Of a DNA stretch of 64,000 nucleotides, positions 26,692 to 37,085 are shown one piece after another. The first letter of the stretch is position 1. Each line of letters begins with the position of its first letter. The stretch comes from Mesorhizobium sp. J428 (lineage in GTDB: Bacteria; Pseudomonadota; Alphaproteobacteria; Rhizobiales; Rhizobiaceae): NCBI RefSeq assembly GCF_024699925.1, contig NZ_JAJOMX010000001.1, positions 4,006,001 to 4,070,000 of the forward strand, given 5' to 3'. The translations under genes and the position numbers were made by a program. Below the pieces are notes generated by a model. The model made no database searches. It was given only the letters and a program-made list of their open reading frames with translations, and was not told the DNA's origin.

Positions 26692-27025
26692 CAAGCCCTA
26701 CTGCCCTGACCGCTTCGACATCATTCATATCCAGTTCAACCCGCAGGCCGGCCGGGAACAGGCGGACAAGCGCTATGCGTTCGTGCTGTCGCCGAGAAAA
26801 TACAACCAGATCGCACGCCTGTGCGTCCTGTGCCCGATTACCACGCAGGTGAAGGGATACCCCTTCGAAGTCGCGATACCCGATGGCGGCAAGACGCGAG
26901 GCGTGGTCCTGTCGGACCAGATCAAAAGCCTCGACTGGTCGGCCCGCGGCTCCGAGTTCCACGAAAACCGACCTGATATCGCTCCGCCGCTGATCGGCAA
27001 GCTGAAGGCGCTTCTGCCGTTCTGA
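26681..27025 (+). CDS. mazF: MazF-like toxin (PemK/MazF mRNA interferase)
   Basis: A 114-residue predicted sequence-specific endoribonuclease. Features: PDRFDIIHIQFNPQAGREQADKRYAFVLSP at the start, a variant of the usual GDI-W-FDPT-G-EQ-GRRPALVLSP, then LCVLCPITTQVKGYPFEVAIP and VVLSDQIKSLDWSARG, the conserved PIT-YPF and DQ-KS-DW motifs. The basic catalytic Arg and Thr (PITT) are present. ATG 26681 (MRSDKPYCPDRFD) is chosen because of overlap with mazE; the longer ORF start adds mazE-coding residues. Confidence 0.9.
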   Translation: MRSDKPYCPDRFDIIHIQFNPQAGREQADKRYAFVLSPRKYNQIARLCVLCPITTQVKGYPFEVAIPDGGKTRGVVLSDQIKSLDWSARGSEFHENRPDIAPPLIGKLKALLPF

Positions 27026-27051
27026 AACCGGAGGGCCTCACGTCCCCGCCA

Positions 27052-27093
27052 ACATTACGAAACTTTCATTTCCCGGAAAGAACGCCGTAATGT
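27052..27093. promoter_or_regulatory. Nested inverted repeat upstream of degP
   Basis: ACATTACG (27052-27059) and CGTAATGT (27086-27093) form perfect 8-bp arms. Inside them CTTTC (27063-27067) faces GAAAG (27076-27080). The whole element lies 60 bases before the degP start. It could be an operator for an envelope-stress regulator, for example the two-component system encoded just downstream; no known box was recognised. Confidence 0.5.
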
Positions 27094-27152
27094 GACCGCC
27101 TCTATCTCTCATGTCCGACGGTGCGCAGGGCGCATCAGATTCTGGAAAGGAC

Positions 27153-28720
27153 ATGATCGAGATGAGCAACGTTTCTTCCCCGGCGAGAAAGCGACTGCTG
27201 GCTGCGGCCGCTTCCCTCGCGATCGCCGGCGCGATCGGCGTCGGCGCAGTGACCAGCGCGACGATCCCCGTCTTCGCCGAGGCGGTGCGGGTCGATGCCC
27301 CGCAGGCTCCGGCTTCGCCGACGTGGTCGAGAAGGTTTCCCCGGCAGTTGTGAGTGTGCGCGTCAAGTCGCGCATCGAGTCCGCCTCGGACGATTCCGGC
27401 TCGCTCTTCGGCGGCCCAGGCGGTGGCTTCTTCAACGGTCCCGGTTTCGACGAGCTTCCCAACGACCATCCGCTCAAGCGCTTCTTCCGCGAGTTCCGCG
27501 GCGACGGTCCCCGTGCCGAAGGTCCGCGTTCGGAGCGCCGTCAGGAGCGCCAGCAGCGCCGCGCCGAGCGGATGCGCCCGTCCTCGCAGGGCTCCGGCTT
27601 CTTCATCTCCGAGGACGGCTACCTCGTCACCAACAATCACGTCGTGAGCGGCGGTGCTGAATACACCGTCGTGATGGACAATGGCGACGAGCTCGACGCC
27701 AAGCTGGTCGGCACCGACGAGCGGACCGATCTTGCCGTGCTCAAGGTCGATGCCCAGCGCAAGTTCACCTATGTGGCCTTTGCCGACGACTCGAAGATCC
27801 GTGTCGGTGACTGGGTCGTGGCGGTCGGCAATCCGTTCGGCCTCGGTGGCACGGTGACGGCCGGCATCGTCTCGGCGCGCGGCCGCGACATCGGCGCCGG
27901 CCCTTATGACGACTTCATCCAGATTGACGCGGCGGTTAACCGCGGCAACTCCGGCGGCCCGGCTTTCAACCTCAACGGGGAAGTGGTCGGCATCAACACG
28001 GCGATCTTCTCGCCTTCGGGCGGCAATGTCGGCATCGCCTTCGCCATCCCCGCGACCACGGCCAAGGACGTCGTCGCCAAGCTGATGGACGGTGGTTCGA
28101 TCCAGCGCGGCTGGCTGGGCGTCCAGATCCAGCCGGTGACGGACGAGATCGCCGAATCGATCGGCCTCGACAAGCCGCGCGGCGCGCTGGTGAGCGAGGC
28201 GCAGGCGGACGGCCCGGCCAAGGCGGTGGGCATCGCCGCGGGTGACGTGATCGTCTCGGTCGACAAGAAGCCCGTGGCCTCGCCGCGTGAGCTCGCCCGA
28301 CTGGTCGGCAACATCGACCCCGGCAAGAACGTATCGGTCGAGGTGTGGCGCGCCGGCAAGTCGCAGACCTTCGAGGTCAAGCTCGGCACGCTGCCGGGCG
28401 CCCAGGACCGCGCCGACACGACCCCGGACAAGGCCACGCCCGAGACCGGTTCGCTCGAGGGCTTCGGCCTGACCGTCACCAAGGCGGAAGACGGCAAGGG
28501 CCTCGTCGTGACCGACGTCGAATCCGACAGCGAAGCCGCCGATCGCGGCATCCAGGCGGGCGACGTGATCACCGCGGTGAACTCGAAGGAAGTCTCCAGC
28601 GCGGCCGATGTCGAGGCCGCGGTGCAGGAAGCCTCAAAGGCCGGCCGCAAGGCGGTGCTATTCCAGGTGACCCGCGACCAGACCAACCGCTTCGTCGCCC
28701 TTCCGGTGGCGCGCGGCTGA
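27153..28720 (+). CDS. degP: Periplasmic serine protease DegP/HtrA, Do family (frame broken near start)
   Basis: Envelope quality-control protease-chaperone, about 522 residues if one frame break is corrected. GGAAAGG precedes ATG 27153; a signal peptide follows (LLAAAASLAIAGAIGVGAVTSA). Near 27311 one G is missing: restoring it joins VDAPQAP to GFADVVEKVSPAVVSVRVKS. Catalytic triad: His in TNNHVV near residue 160, Asp in ERTDLAVLKV near 190, Ser in RGNSGGPAFN near 265. Two PDZ domains follow (RGWLGVQIQPVTDEIAESIG; GLTVTKAEDGKGLVVTDVES). The Q/G/R-rich loop (residues about 75-140) is long, as in rhizobial DegP1. Confidence 0.93.
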
Positions 28721-28906
28721 CGATCCAGGGGCCGGCCGCTTGTGAGGAGCGGCCGGCTTCGCGGACAGGCGCGGGCCGTTCGACTCTCGCGCCGGCGGCA
28801 GCGGGCTCCCCCCATCGCCCGCTGTCCGCTTTTCAGGCAGGTCGATCGCGAGATCGGGCGGAACGCGCAGTCCTGCTTTTTCCGCCAGATCGCCTATATG
28901 TGACGC

Positions 28907-29578
28907 ATGAAGATTCTGGTAATCGAGGACGACCGCGAGGCGGCGGAATATCTGGAGCGGGCGCTCACCGAGGCCGGCCATACCGCCCATGTCGCGCGCG
29001 ACGGCGAGACGGGCTTCAGCCTTGCAGATTCCGGCGATTACGACATCCTCGTCATCGACCGCATGCTCCCGCGCCGCGACGGCCTGTCGGTCATCGCGGG
29101 GCTCAGGGCACGCGGCAACGAGACGCCGGTGCTGATCCTCTCCGCGCTCGGCGAGGTCGACGACCGAGTCACTGGGCTGCGCGCCGGCGGCGACGACTAT
29201 CTCACCAAGCCCTATGCCTTCTCCGAACTCCTGGCGCGCGTCGAGGTGCTGAAGCGGCGCGCGACCTCGCGCGACAGCGAGACCACCTACCGGACGGGCG
29301 ACCTCGAGCTCGACCGCCTGTCGCACGCGGTGCGGCGCGCCGGCAAGGAGATCGCGCTGCAGCCGCGCGAGTTCCGCCTGCTCGAATACCTGATGCGGCA
29401 TGCGGGGCAGGTGGTGACCCGCACCATGCTGCTGGAGAACGTCTGGGACTATCATTTCGACCCCCAGACCAACGTGATCGACGTTCACGTCTCGCGGCTG
29501 CGCTCGAAGATCGAGAAGGGCTTCGAGAAGCCGCTGCTCCACACCGTCCGCGGCGCGGGCTACATGCTCCGGGCCTGA
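28907..29578 (+). CDS. OmpR-family response regulator downstream of degP
   Basis: A 223-residue response regulator: acidic pocket VIEDDRE, phospho-Asp in DILVIDRMLPRRDG near residue 51, Ser in ILSALG, Lys in YLTKPY near residue 101; winged helix from residue 130 (LQPREFRLLEYLMRHAGQVVTR, TNVIDVHVSRLRSKI). It pairs with the kinase that starts two bases after its stop. Position after degP suggests an envelope-stress role, known only as an uncharacterised pair in rhizobia. Confidence 0.92.
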   Translation: MKILVIEDDREAAEYLERALTEAGHTAHVARDGETGFSLADSGDYDILVIDRMLPRRDGLSVIAGLRARGNETPVLILSALGEVDDRVTGLRAGGDDYLTKPYAFSELLARVEVLKRRATSRDSETTYRTGDLELDRLSHAVRRAGKEIALQPREFRLLEYLMRHAGQVVTRTMLLENVWDYHFDPQTNVIDVHVSRLRSKIEKGFEKPLLHTVRGAGYMLRA

Positions 29579-29579
29579 C

Positions 29580-30987
29580 ATGGGCCGACTGCCCGCGATC
29601 TTCCGCACGACGGCCGCCCGGCTGTCCGCGCTCTATCTCCTGCTCTTTGCGGCGTCGGCGCTGGTGCTGGTCGTCTACATGACGTCGCTGTCGACGCGCA
29701 TGCTGACCGACCAGACGCGCGAGACGATCCTGGAGGAGGTGCTGTCGCTCTCGCGCTTCTACGAGAGCGGCGGCCTGTCGCGGCTCGTGCGGGTGGTGTC
29801 ACAGCGCTCTCGCCAGCCTGGCGCCTATCTTTATCTCCTGACCGACCCCAACGGCCGCCCGCTGGCCGGCAATGTCGAGAGCCTGGAGCCCGGCGTTCTG
29901 GAGACGGACGGCTGGACCGAGCGGCCGTTCTCCTATCGCCGCTACGGCGATGCGAACAACCAGGCCCAGACAGTGGACGGCCACAGGGCGATTGCACAGG
30001 TGGTGCGGCTGCCCAACACCATGATCATCCTGGTTGGCCGCGATCTCGGCGAGCCGGAGCAGTTCCGGCTGGTGGTTCGCCGCGCCCTGACCGCGGCATT
30101 GGCGCTGATGGGCATCGGCGCCTTCGTCATCTGGTTCTTCGTCGGCCGCCAGGCGCTGCACCGCATCGACAACATCTCCGACGCCTCGAAGCGCATCATG
30201 GGCGGCGACCTTTCCGGCCGGCTGCCGGTGACGGGCACGGGCGACGAGTTCGACCGGCTGTCGGAGAACCTGAACGGCATGCTCGCCCGCATCGGCGCGC
30301 TGAACGACGGCCTGAAGCAGGTTTCGGACAACATCGCGCATGACCTCAAGACGCCGCTCACCCGGCTGCGCAACCGCGTCGAGGCGACGCTCGCCGGCTC
30401 GCGCACGGAGGCCGAGTATCGCGAGGCGCTGGAGGCGGCGATCGCCGAATCCGACCAGCTCATCCGCACCTTCAACGCGATCCTGATGATCTCGCGGCTG
30501 GAGGCCGGCTATTCGGCGGAGGCGACGGACGAGGTCGATCTCGCCGCGATCCTGCGCGACGTGGTGGAACTCTACGAGCCGGCCGCAGAGGAAGCGGGCG
30601 TGACGCTGACCGCCGAGGACAATGCGGAGGCGAAGATCACCGGCAACAGGGAACTGATCGGCCAGGCGCTGTCCAATATTGTCGACAACGCGATCAAGTA
30701 TTCCGCCGGCGCCGACGGCGGGGCGAAGGTAACCGTGTCCATCACCCGGCAGGACGGAACTTTCCGCCTCGGCGTCGCCGACAACGGGCCGGGCATCCCG
30801 CCCGAGGACCGCGTGCAGGCGACGGAACGCTTCGTGCGGCTGGAGAAGAGCCGGTCGCAGCCCGGCTCCGGCCTGGGTCTCAGCCTTGCCAAGGCGGTGA
30901 TGACATTCCACGGTGGCACGCTGGAACTGTCCGGGAGGGAGCCCGGCTTGCTGGTGGAAATGGTGTTTCCGCGTCAGGGGGGGATGA
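29580..30987 (+). CDS. HAMP sensor histidine kinase, partner of the degP-linked regulator
   Basis: About 468 residues. Two membrane helices (residues about 15-35, LYLLLFAASALVLVVYMTS; and 165-185, ALTAALALMGIGAFVIWFFVG) enclose a periplasmic sensor; HAMP near residue 190; H-box DNIAHDLKTPLTRLRN near residue 253; N box NIVDNAIKYSAG; G boxes VADNGPGIPPED and GSGLGLSLAKAVMTFHGG. A run of seven Gs (30977-30983) keeps the frame open into glnE; with six Gs it would stop at TGA 30985-30987, overlapping the glnE start, the normal arrangement. The apparent kinase-GlnE fusion is therefore judged artificial. Confidence 0.88.
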
Positions 30988-33900
30988 TGGCAAAGGCAGC
31001 GGCCGCGAAAGAGGCGGCGGGGGAGGGGAACTGGTTCGGGGCTGCTCCGGCGCGGCTCGTGCCGCTCGACGCGGGGGCGGCGAAGGCCGAATTTGCCGAC
31101 CTGATCTCGAATGCCGGCGAGGCGGGACTGGACGGTCTTGTGGCCGATCTCTCACGCGCTGGCGCGACGGTGGATTTCCTCGAAGCGGCGCTCGACCTCT
31201 CGTCCTTCCTGCGCGACAGCATGCGCCGCGCACCGCAGATTCTCGACCACCTGCGCGCCGCGCCCGCGCCCGAGCGGATCGACGCCATCCTGGGGGAGGT
31301 GGAGGCCCTCGGCCGCGCGCCCGAGATCGCCGAGGCAAGGCTGATGGCCGAGCTCAGACGGCTCAAGACGGAAGCGCATGCGCTGATCGCGCTATGCGAC
31401 CTCGCGCGTGTGTTCGATGCCGAGGCCACCGTCCACCGGCTGAGCAGGCTTGCCGATGCGGCGATCGGCGCGGCGGTCTCGTTCCTGCTGCGCGACGCCC
31501 ACAACCAGGGCAAGATCACCCTGCCTGATCCGTCCGACCCGTCGAAGGAGTCCGGCTGGATCCTGCTTGCAATGGGCAAGCTTGGCGCACATGAGCTCAA
31601 TTTCTCCTCCGACATCGACCTGATCTCGTTCTTCGATCCGGAAGCGCGGGCGATCACCGATCCCTACGAGGCGAACGAGTTGTTCGCGCGGCTGACGCGG
31701 CGGCTGGTGCGTATCCTCCAGGACCGCACCGAGGACGGCTATGTCTTCCGCACCGACCTGAGGCTCAGGCCCGACCCGGGCTCGACGCCCCTGGCGATTC
31801 CCGTCAGCGCGGCGCTGCACTACTACGAGAGCCGCGGCCAGAATTGGGAACGGGCGGCGATGATCAAGGCGCGGCCGGTCGCAGGCGACATCGAGGCGGG
31901 CAGCGCCTTCCTCGCCGAGCTGAAACCTTATGTCTGGCGCAAATACATGGACTTCGCCGCGATTGCCGATGTCCATTCGATCAAGCGGCAGATCCATGCC
32001 CATAAGGGGCACGGCGACATCGCGGTCAAGGGCCACAACGTCAAGCTCGGGCGCGGCGGCATCCGCGAGATCGAGTTCTTCGTCCAGACGCAGCAACTGA
32101 TCGCCGGCGGCCGCTTCCAGGAACTGCGCGGGCGCGAGACGGTGGCGATGCTGGGCGAGCTCGCGAACCGCGGCTGGATCTCGCCCGAGGCGCGCGACGC
32201 GTTGGTCAAGCAAGTACTGGTTCCTGCGCGACGTCGAGCATGCGATCCAGATGGTGGCGGACGAGCAGACGCATCTCTTGCCCGAGGACGACGAGGGGCT
32301 GGAGCGCATCGCGCATATGCGCGGCTACAAGGATGCGACCGCCTTCTCCGCCGACTTCCGCGCCTCGCTGCAGGTGGTGGAGAAGCACTACGCGGCGCTG
32401 TTCGAATCCGCGCCGCAGCTTTCCGCGGGCGTCGGCAATCTCGTCTTCACCGGCGATGTCGACGATCCCGACACGCTGCAGACGCTGTCGCAGCTCGGTT
32501 TCGAGCGGCCGAGCGACATCTGCCGCGTCATCCGCACCTGGCATTTCGGTCGCTACCGCGCAGCGCAGTCCGCCGAGGCGAGGGAACGGCTGACGGAGCT
32601 GACGCCAGCACTCCTGCAGGCCTTCGGCAACACACGGCGCGCCGACGAGGCGCTGATGCGCTTCGATGCGTTCCTCGCCGGCTTGCCGGCGGGCATCCAG
32701 CTCTTCTCGCTGCTCCAGTCCAACCCGGCGTTGCTGAACCTTCTGGCGATGATCATGGGCGCTGCACCGCGGCTGGCGGCGATCATCACCAAACGGCCGC
32801 ACGTCTTCGACGGCCTGCTCGACCCGATGCTGATGGCGGAGCTGCCGGACCGGCGCTATCTCGCCGGGCGTCTCGGCGCCTTCCTCGAGGCCGTGAGCCT
32901 GCACGAAGAAATCCTCGACCGGCTGCGCATCTTTGCGGCGGAACAGAAATTCCTGATCGGCATCCGCCTGCTCACGGGTGCGATCGACGCGACGCGCGCC
33001 GGCAAGGCGTTTTCCGACCTCGCCGACCTCACCATCGGGGCGGCGCTGGAGGCCGTCCGTGCCGAGTTCTCCGTCCGGCATGGCAGGGTGGCGGGCGAGA
33101 AGGTGGCCCTGCTCGGCATGGGCAAGCTCGGCAGCCACGAACTCACCGCAGGTTCCGACGTCGACATGATCCTGCTCTACGACCATTCGGAGGCCGCCGA
33201 GGAGTCCGACGGCGAAAAGCCGCTGGCGCCGGCGCTCTATTTCACGCGGTTGACGCAGCGCCTGATCGCAGCCGTGTCGGCGCCGACGGCGGAGGGCGTT
33301 CTCTACGAGATCGACCTGCGCCTGCGGCCCTCCGGCAACAAGGGTCCGGTCGCCACCCACATCGTTTCGTTCCGCAAATACCAGCGCGAGGAGGCCGAGA
33401 CCTGGGAGCACATGGCGCTGACCCGGGCGCGCGTGGTGGCGGGCGACGCCGATTTTGCCGCCGCGATCGAGTTGGAGGTCGCGGGCGTCGTCGCGGCGCC
33501 CCGCGATTTCGCCTCCGTGGCGCGCGAGGCGCGGCAGATGCGGGCGCTGATCGAAAAGGAGAAGCCGCCGGCCGACGAATGGGACCTGAAGCTGGTGCCG
33601 GGCGGGCTGATCGACCTTGAATTCGTCGCGCAGGTCGCATCGCTGACCGACCGTGTCGAGGGCGAGGGGCGGACGACCGCCACGGCCGAGGTGCTGCGCC
33701 GCCTCGCGGACGACTTCGCGGGCGCGCAGGTTCGTGGCGACCTCTTCGAGGCGCATCGACTCTATACAGGCCTCACGCAGGTAATGCGGCTCTGTCTGAC
33801 CGAAAACTTCGATCCCGCCGATATTCCGCCCGGTTTGTCCGATCTGCTCATCCGCAGTGCCGACGCGCCGGACCTCGGTGTCCTGCGCGCGCTGCTGCAC

Positions 33901-34026
33901 GATACGACCGGGAACGTGCGAAAGCATTTCGACGCTCTCCTAAGTGGAAATCCGCATCGCGGTAGTGGAAATGACATGATCCGGTGCCCATGTGCGGATC
34001 AGGTCGAAGAATGGAGCAGAGAATGA
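30987..34026 (+). CDS. glnE: Glutamine synthetase adenylyltransferase/adenylyl-removing enzyme GlnE (frame broken)
   Basis: Bifunctional enzyme that adenylylates and deadenylylates glutamine synthetase in response to PII, about 1012 residues when corrected. Both nucleotidyltransferase signatures are present: LGAHELNFSSDIDLISFF near residue 200 (deadenylylation half) and LGSHELTAGSDVDMILLYD near residue 710 (adenylylation half), with RGGIREIEFFVQT between. An extra A at 32212-32213 shifts the frame; without it the text reads LVKQYWFLRDVEHAIQMVADEQTHLL. Start ATG 30987 or 30984. The C-terminus after RKHFDALL has an unusual 25-residue tail that includes a stem-loop (33977-34001) and overlaps the next start. 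Confidence 0.92.
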
Positions 34027-34478
34027 AGAAGTCGGTTCTAGCCTGGACTTTCGTGGCGTTTGCCGGTGCTATCGGGGCCACCGCGTCCCAGGCTGTCGCG
34101 CAGGACGAGGCGCGTTTCGAACGTCTGGATGCGGACAAGAGCGGCGATATCTCGTTTGAGGAATTCGTTACAGTGGTCAAGGATCGCCTCGAGAAGGCGG
34201 ACTCGGATGGTGACGGCAAGCTGACGGTCGAGGAGATTTCCACGACCTTCCAGGGGCCGCAGGCCAAGGATCAGGCGGCGACGCTCGTCAAACACTTCGA
34301 TGCGGACAAGGACGGCACTGTCACCCTCACCGAGGTGGAGGAGCGTCGCAAGCAGCGCTTCGCCAAGCTGGACACCAACTCCGACGGCAAGCTGGTGAGG
34401 GAAGAGATGTCCAGCGGGGCGGCCGCGCCGGCCCGCAGCACCGGTAAGGGTGACCGGCTGAAGGCGTCGGCCGACTGA
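34023..34478 (+). CDS. Periplasmic EF-hand calcium-binding protein
   Basis: A 151-residue secreted protein. Signal peptide (LAWTFVAFAGAIGATASQAVAQ) then four EF-hand loops: DADKSGDISFEE near residue 36, DSDGDGKLTVEE near 61, DADKDGTVTLTE near 95, DTNSDGKLVREE near 119, all with acidic residues at positions 1, 3, 5 and 12 or close equivalents. GGAGCAGAGA precedes ATG 34023. Rhizobia have several such small EF-hand proteins (CasA-like calsymins are larger). A calcium buffer or sensor in the periplasm is a fair guess. Confidence 0.88.
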   Translation: MKKSVLAWTFVAFAGAIGATASQAVAQDEARFERLDADKSGDISFEEFVTVVKDRLEKADSDGDGKLTVEEISTTFQGPQAKDQAATLVKHFDADKDGTVTLTEVEERRKQRFAKLDTNSDGKLVREEMSSGAAAPARSTGKGDRLKASAD

Positions 34479-34486
34479 GGCCGGCC

Positions 34487-34507
34487 GGCGGCCGTATCGG
34501 GGCCGCC
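34487..34507. terminator. GC-rich hairpin between convergent genes
   Basis: GGCGGCC (34487-34493) and GGCCGCC (34501-34507) form a strong 7-bp stem with a 7-base loop between the converging EF-hand and PleC-like genes. There is no U-tract on either side, so it may act only with Rho or as an mRNA 3' end. Confidence 0.4.
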
Positions 34508-34510
34508 TCG

Positions 34511-36841
34511 TCAGGCAGCCTTTCGTGACGGCTGCGCTGCCGCCTTCTTCTTCACCGGGATGCGCACGGAGACGATTGTCCCGACGCCTTCGGTGGAGCG
34601 GATCTTGAGGGCGCCGCCATGCAGTTGGGCCAGCGATCGCGAGATGGCGAGCCCTAACCCGGAACCGGCATGGCTCTTGGTGAACTGGTTCTCGACCTGC
34701 TCGAAGGGCTTGCCGAGCTTCTTGAGCGCTTCGCGCGGGATGCCGCAGCCATTGTCCTCAATGGTGAGGATGACCGCGCCGGAGGTTTTTCGGGCGCGAA
34801 GGGAAATCTTGCCGCCGGGACCGGTGAACTTGACCGCGTTCGACAGGAGGTTGATCGCGATCTGCTTGATCGCGCGGCGGTCGGCGTTCAGCGTCATCGA
34901 ATCCGCGATCTTGGTCTCGATCGTGATCGATTTCTGCGCCGCCTGCAGCGAGATTACTCGCACGGTCTCACGCACCAGCGGGCAGAGGTCGATCTGCTCG
35001 CGGTCGATCGAGAAGCGGCCCGCCTCGATCTTGGACATGTCGAGGATGTCGTTGATGACGCCGAGCAGGTAGTTGCCGCTGCCCTGGATGTCGCGGACAT
35101 ATTCCTCGTAGCGTTCCGAGCCGAGCGGGCCGAACAGACCTGACTGCATCAGCTCCGAGAAGCCGATGATCGCATTGAGCGGCGTGCGCAACTCGTGCGA
35201 CATGTTGGCGAGGAATTCCGACTTGGCGCGGTTGGCAGCCTCGGCGCGCTCCGTCTCGCGCATGCACTTCTTGTTGAGTTCCGCCAGCTCGCGTGCACGG
35301 TCCTCCTCGGCCTTGCGGGCGACGGACAGGTCGTGGATCGTCGCCATGAGGCGGCGCTCGCTGTCGACCAGCTTTTCCTGGTGCTGCTTGATCTGGGTGA
35401 TGTCGGCGCCAACCGACACGATGCCGCCGTCGCGCGTCACCATCTCGTTGACCTGCACCCAGCGGCCGTCCTTGAACTGGCGCTCATAGGTGACCGCGCC
35501 GTTGCGGCCATTGCCATTGGCGAGCCGGCGCTCGGAGGCGAACGCGGTCATCCGCTCCTCGATCGTGGCGCGCGGCGTTCCCTGCTCGACGTCTGCATCG
35601 GCGAGGCCTGCCTGTTCCTGGAAGCGCGTATTGCACATCACCAGCCGCTGGTGCGAATCCCACAGCACGAAGGTCTCGGAAATGTTCTCGATCGCGGTGC
35701 GCAGACGGGCGTCCGCTTCCTCCGACTGCATGGCGAGGTGATACTGCTCGGTGACGTCGATGGCGATGCCGAGCAAATGTACGTCCTGCGCATCGGGATC
35801 GATGATCTGCGCCCTTGCCCGCACCCACACCCATTGCCCGTTGGCGTGGCGCATGCGGAAGACCCGGTCGATCTGGTCGACCTCGCGGGCGGCGAGCGCC
35901 TTGGCCACCGTGAACAGGTCGCCGTCTTCTTCGTGGATGATCTCGTTGACCTCGCCGAAGGACAGCATCGCGTCGCTGGGTTCGTAGCCCAGCATCTCGT
36001 ACATCGAGCGCGACCAGAACAGCCGCCCGCGGCCCATATCCCAGTCCCACAGGCCGCAGCGGCCGCGCAGCAACGCGGAGTCGATGCGCTGATGGGCTTC
36101 CGAATAGATCCTGTCGGCGGCCTGCGCCCGCGCCGCCTGGGCGAAATAGGCGTAGAGGATGACGATCAGCACGCTCGAGGTCAGTACGAACAGCGTCACG
36201 TTGAGCGAGACGAGCTTGCGCCAGTCGGCGAACACGGCGTCGGCGGACACCAGCGCCACGGCCGCAAATTTGCGATCGGGCCCGAGATCCGCCGCGGCGA
36301 ACCAGTGATTGCCGTCGATCGTCACGTCCATCACCCCGGCGCGCTTGCCGAACATGAAGAGCGGCTGGCCGCCGCCGATCTGGCTCTCGAGCCAGCGGCC
36401 TTCCCAGCCGATGTCGCGGGGGGCGGCCGCCGTCACGCGGAAGCTGCTGTCGGTCACCAGGAGAACGTGGGTCTGTGCGAGGTTGCCGGTCTGAGCCGCC
36501 GCGTCCACCGCGCGCCGGTGGAGGTCGGCGGCGTCCGGCGAAGCGGCCATTTCGGCCTTGAGCGTGGCGGCGATCTCCGATGCCGCGAGCGCCACCATCG
36601 AACGCGCGTCGCGCTCGATGTCGTCACGCAGCGCCAGCAGCGAAAGCGCCCGCGTCGCGGCCACGACGATGAGGAAGATGACGATCAGCGCCGGGATCGA
36701 CCGCCGCAGATAAGGCTCCGCCGCCAGCAGCCGCTTGTAGGCGGGCGCGACGATGATGTCCGGGATTTTCGTCCGTTCGCCGCCTCGTCCGCCGGCAAAA
36801 AAACGCCCGCCAGTCGCCCCCCAGGCGCCTGTCTTTCCCAT
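34511..36841 (-). CDS. pleC: PAS sensor histidine kinase, PleC-like cell-cycle kinase
   Basis: A 776-residue membrane kinase. Membrane helices at residues about 35-58 (SIPALIVIFLIVVAATRALSLL) and 200-225 (LVSLNVTLFVLTSSVLIVILY) enclose a periplasmic domain; PAS domains at about 255-365 (LWDWDMGRGRLFWSRSMYEMLGY) and 380-490 (TFVLWDSHQRLVMCNTRFQEQ); H-box FLANMSHELRTPLNAIIGFSELM near residue 550, the exact DivJ/PleC/PdhS type; GIPREALKKLGKPFEQ and GSGLGLAISRSLAQLHGG in the ATPase domain. The pleC gene of Sinorhizobium lies next to this locus, and the product acts on DivK. Start ATG 36841; TTG 36856 possible. Confidence 0.78.
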   Translation of the reverse strand: MGKTGAWGATGGRFFAGGRGGERTKIPDIIVAPAYKRLLAAEPYLRRSIPALIVIFLIVVAATRALSLLALRDDIERDARSMVALAASEIAATLKAEMAASPDAADLHRRAVDAAAQTGNLAQTHVLLVTDSSFRVTAAAPRDIGWEGRWLESQIGGGQPLFMFGKRAGVMDVTIDGNHWFAAADLGPDRKFAAVALVSADAVFADWRKLVSLNVTLFVLTSSVLIVILYAYFAQAARAQAADRIYSEAHQRIDSALLRGRCGLWDWDMGRGRLFWSRSMYEMLGYEPSDAMLSFGEVNEIIHEEDGDLFTVAKALAAREVDQIDRVFRMRHANGQWVWVRARAQIIDPDAQDVHLLGIAIDVTEQYHLAMQSEEADARLRTAIENISETFVLWDSHQRLVMCNTRFQEQAGLADADVEQGTPRATIEERMTAFASERRLANGNGRNGAVTYERQFKDGRWVQVNEMVTRDGGIVSVGADITQIKQHQEKLVDSERRLMATIHDLSVARKAEEDRARELAELNKKCMRETERAEAANRAKSEFLANMSHELRTPLNAIIGFSELMQSGLFGPLGSERYEEYVRDIQGSGNYLLGVINDILDMSKIEAGRFSIDREQIDLCPLVRETVRVISLQAAQKSITIETKIADSMTLNADRRAIKQIAINLLSNAVKFTGPGGKISLRARKTSGAVILTIEDNGCGIPREALKKLGKPFEQVENQFTKSHAGSGLGLAISRSLAQLHGGALKIRSTEGVGTIVSVRIPVKKKAAAQPSRKAA

Positions 36842-37085
36842 TGAAGGGCCCCGCAAAAGTTGTTGTTCCGGCTATCTGTTCGGAAACGCCGCACATCCGA
36901 ATCGCCGTATAAGAATCAAACGTGATTCGCCTTGTCCAGAGGCCGATTCAGAAAATCTTTACGATTTGGAATTTTGGCGCCGAAAGTCGCGCTCAAGGCC
37001 CTGTGCAGGTGCCTGAGGAGGGCTCTTTGCGCTCGACATCGTTCACCGAGGCCGGCAGGCATTCTTGCCGCCGGCTCGGGGGTCT

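Noticed and set aside
29580..33620. A 1346-residue kinase-GlnE fusion
   Set aside because: The junction is a seven-G run and the GlnE part later leaves frame at 32212; removing one G and one A yields two normal proteins.
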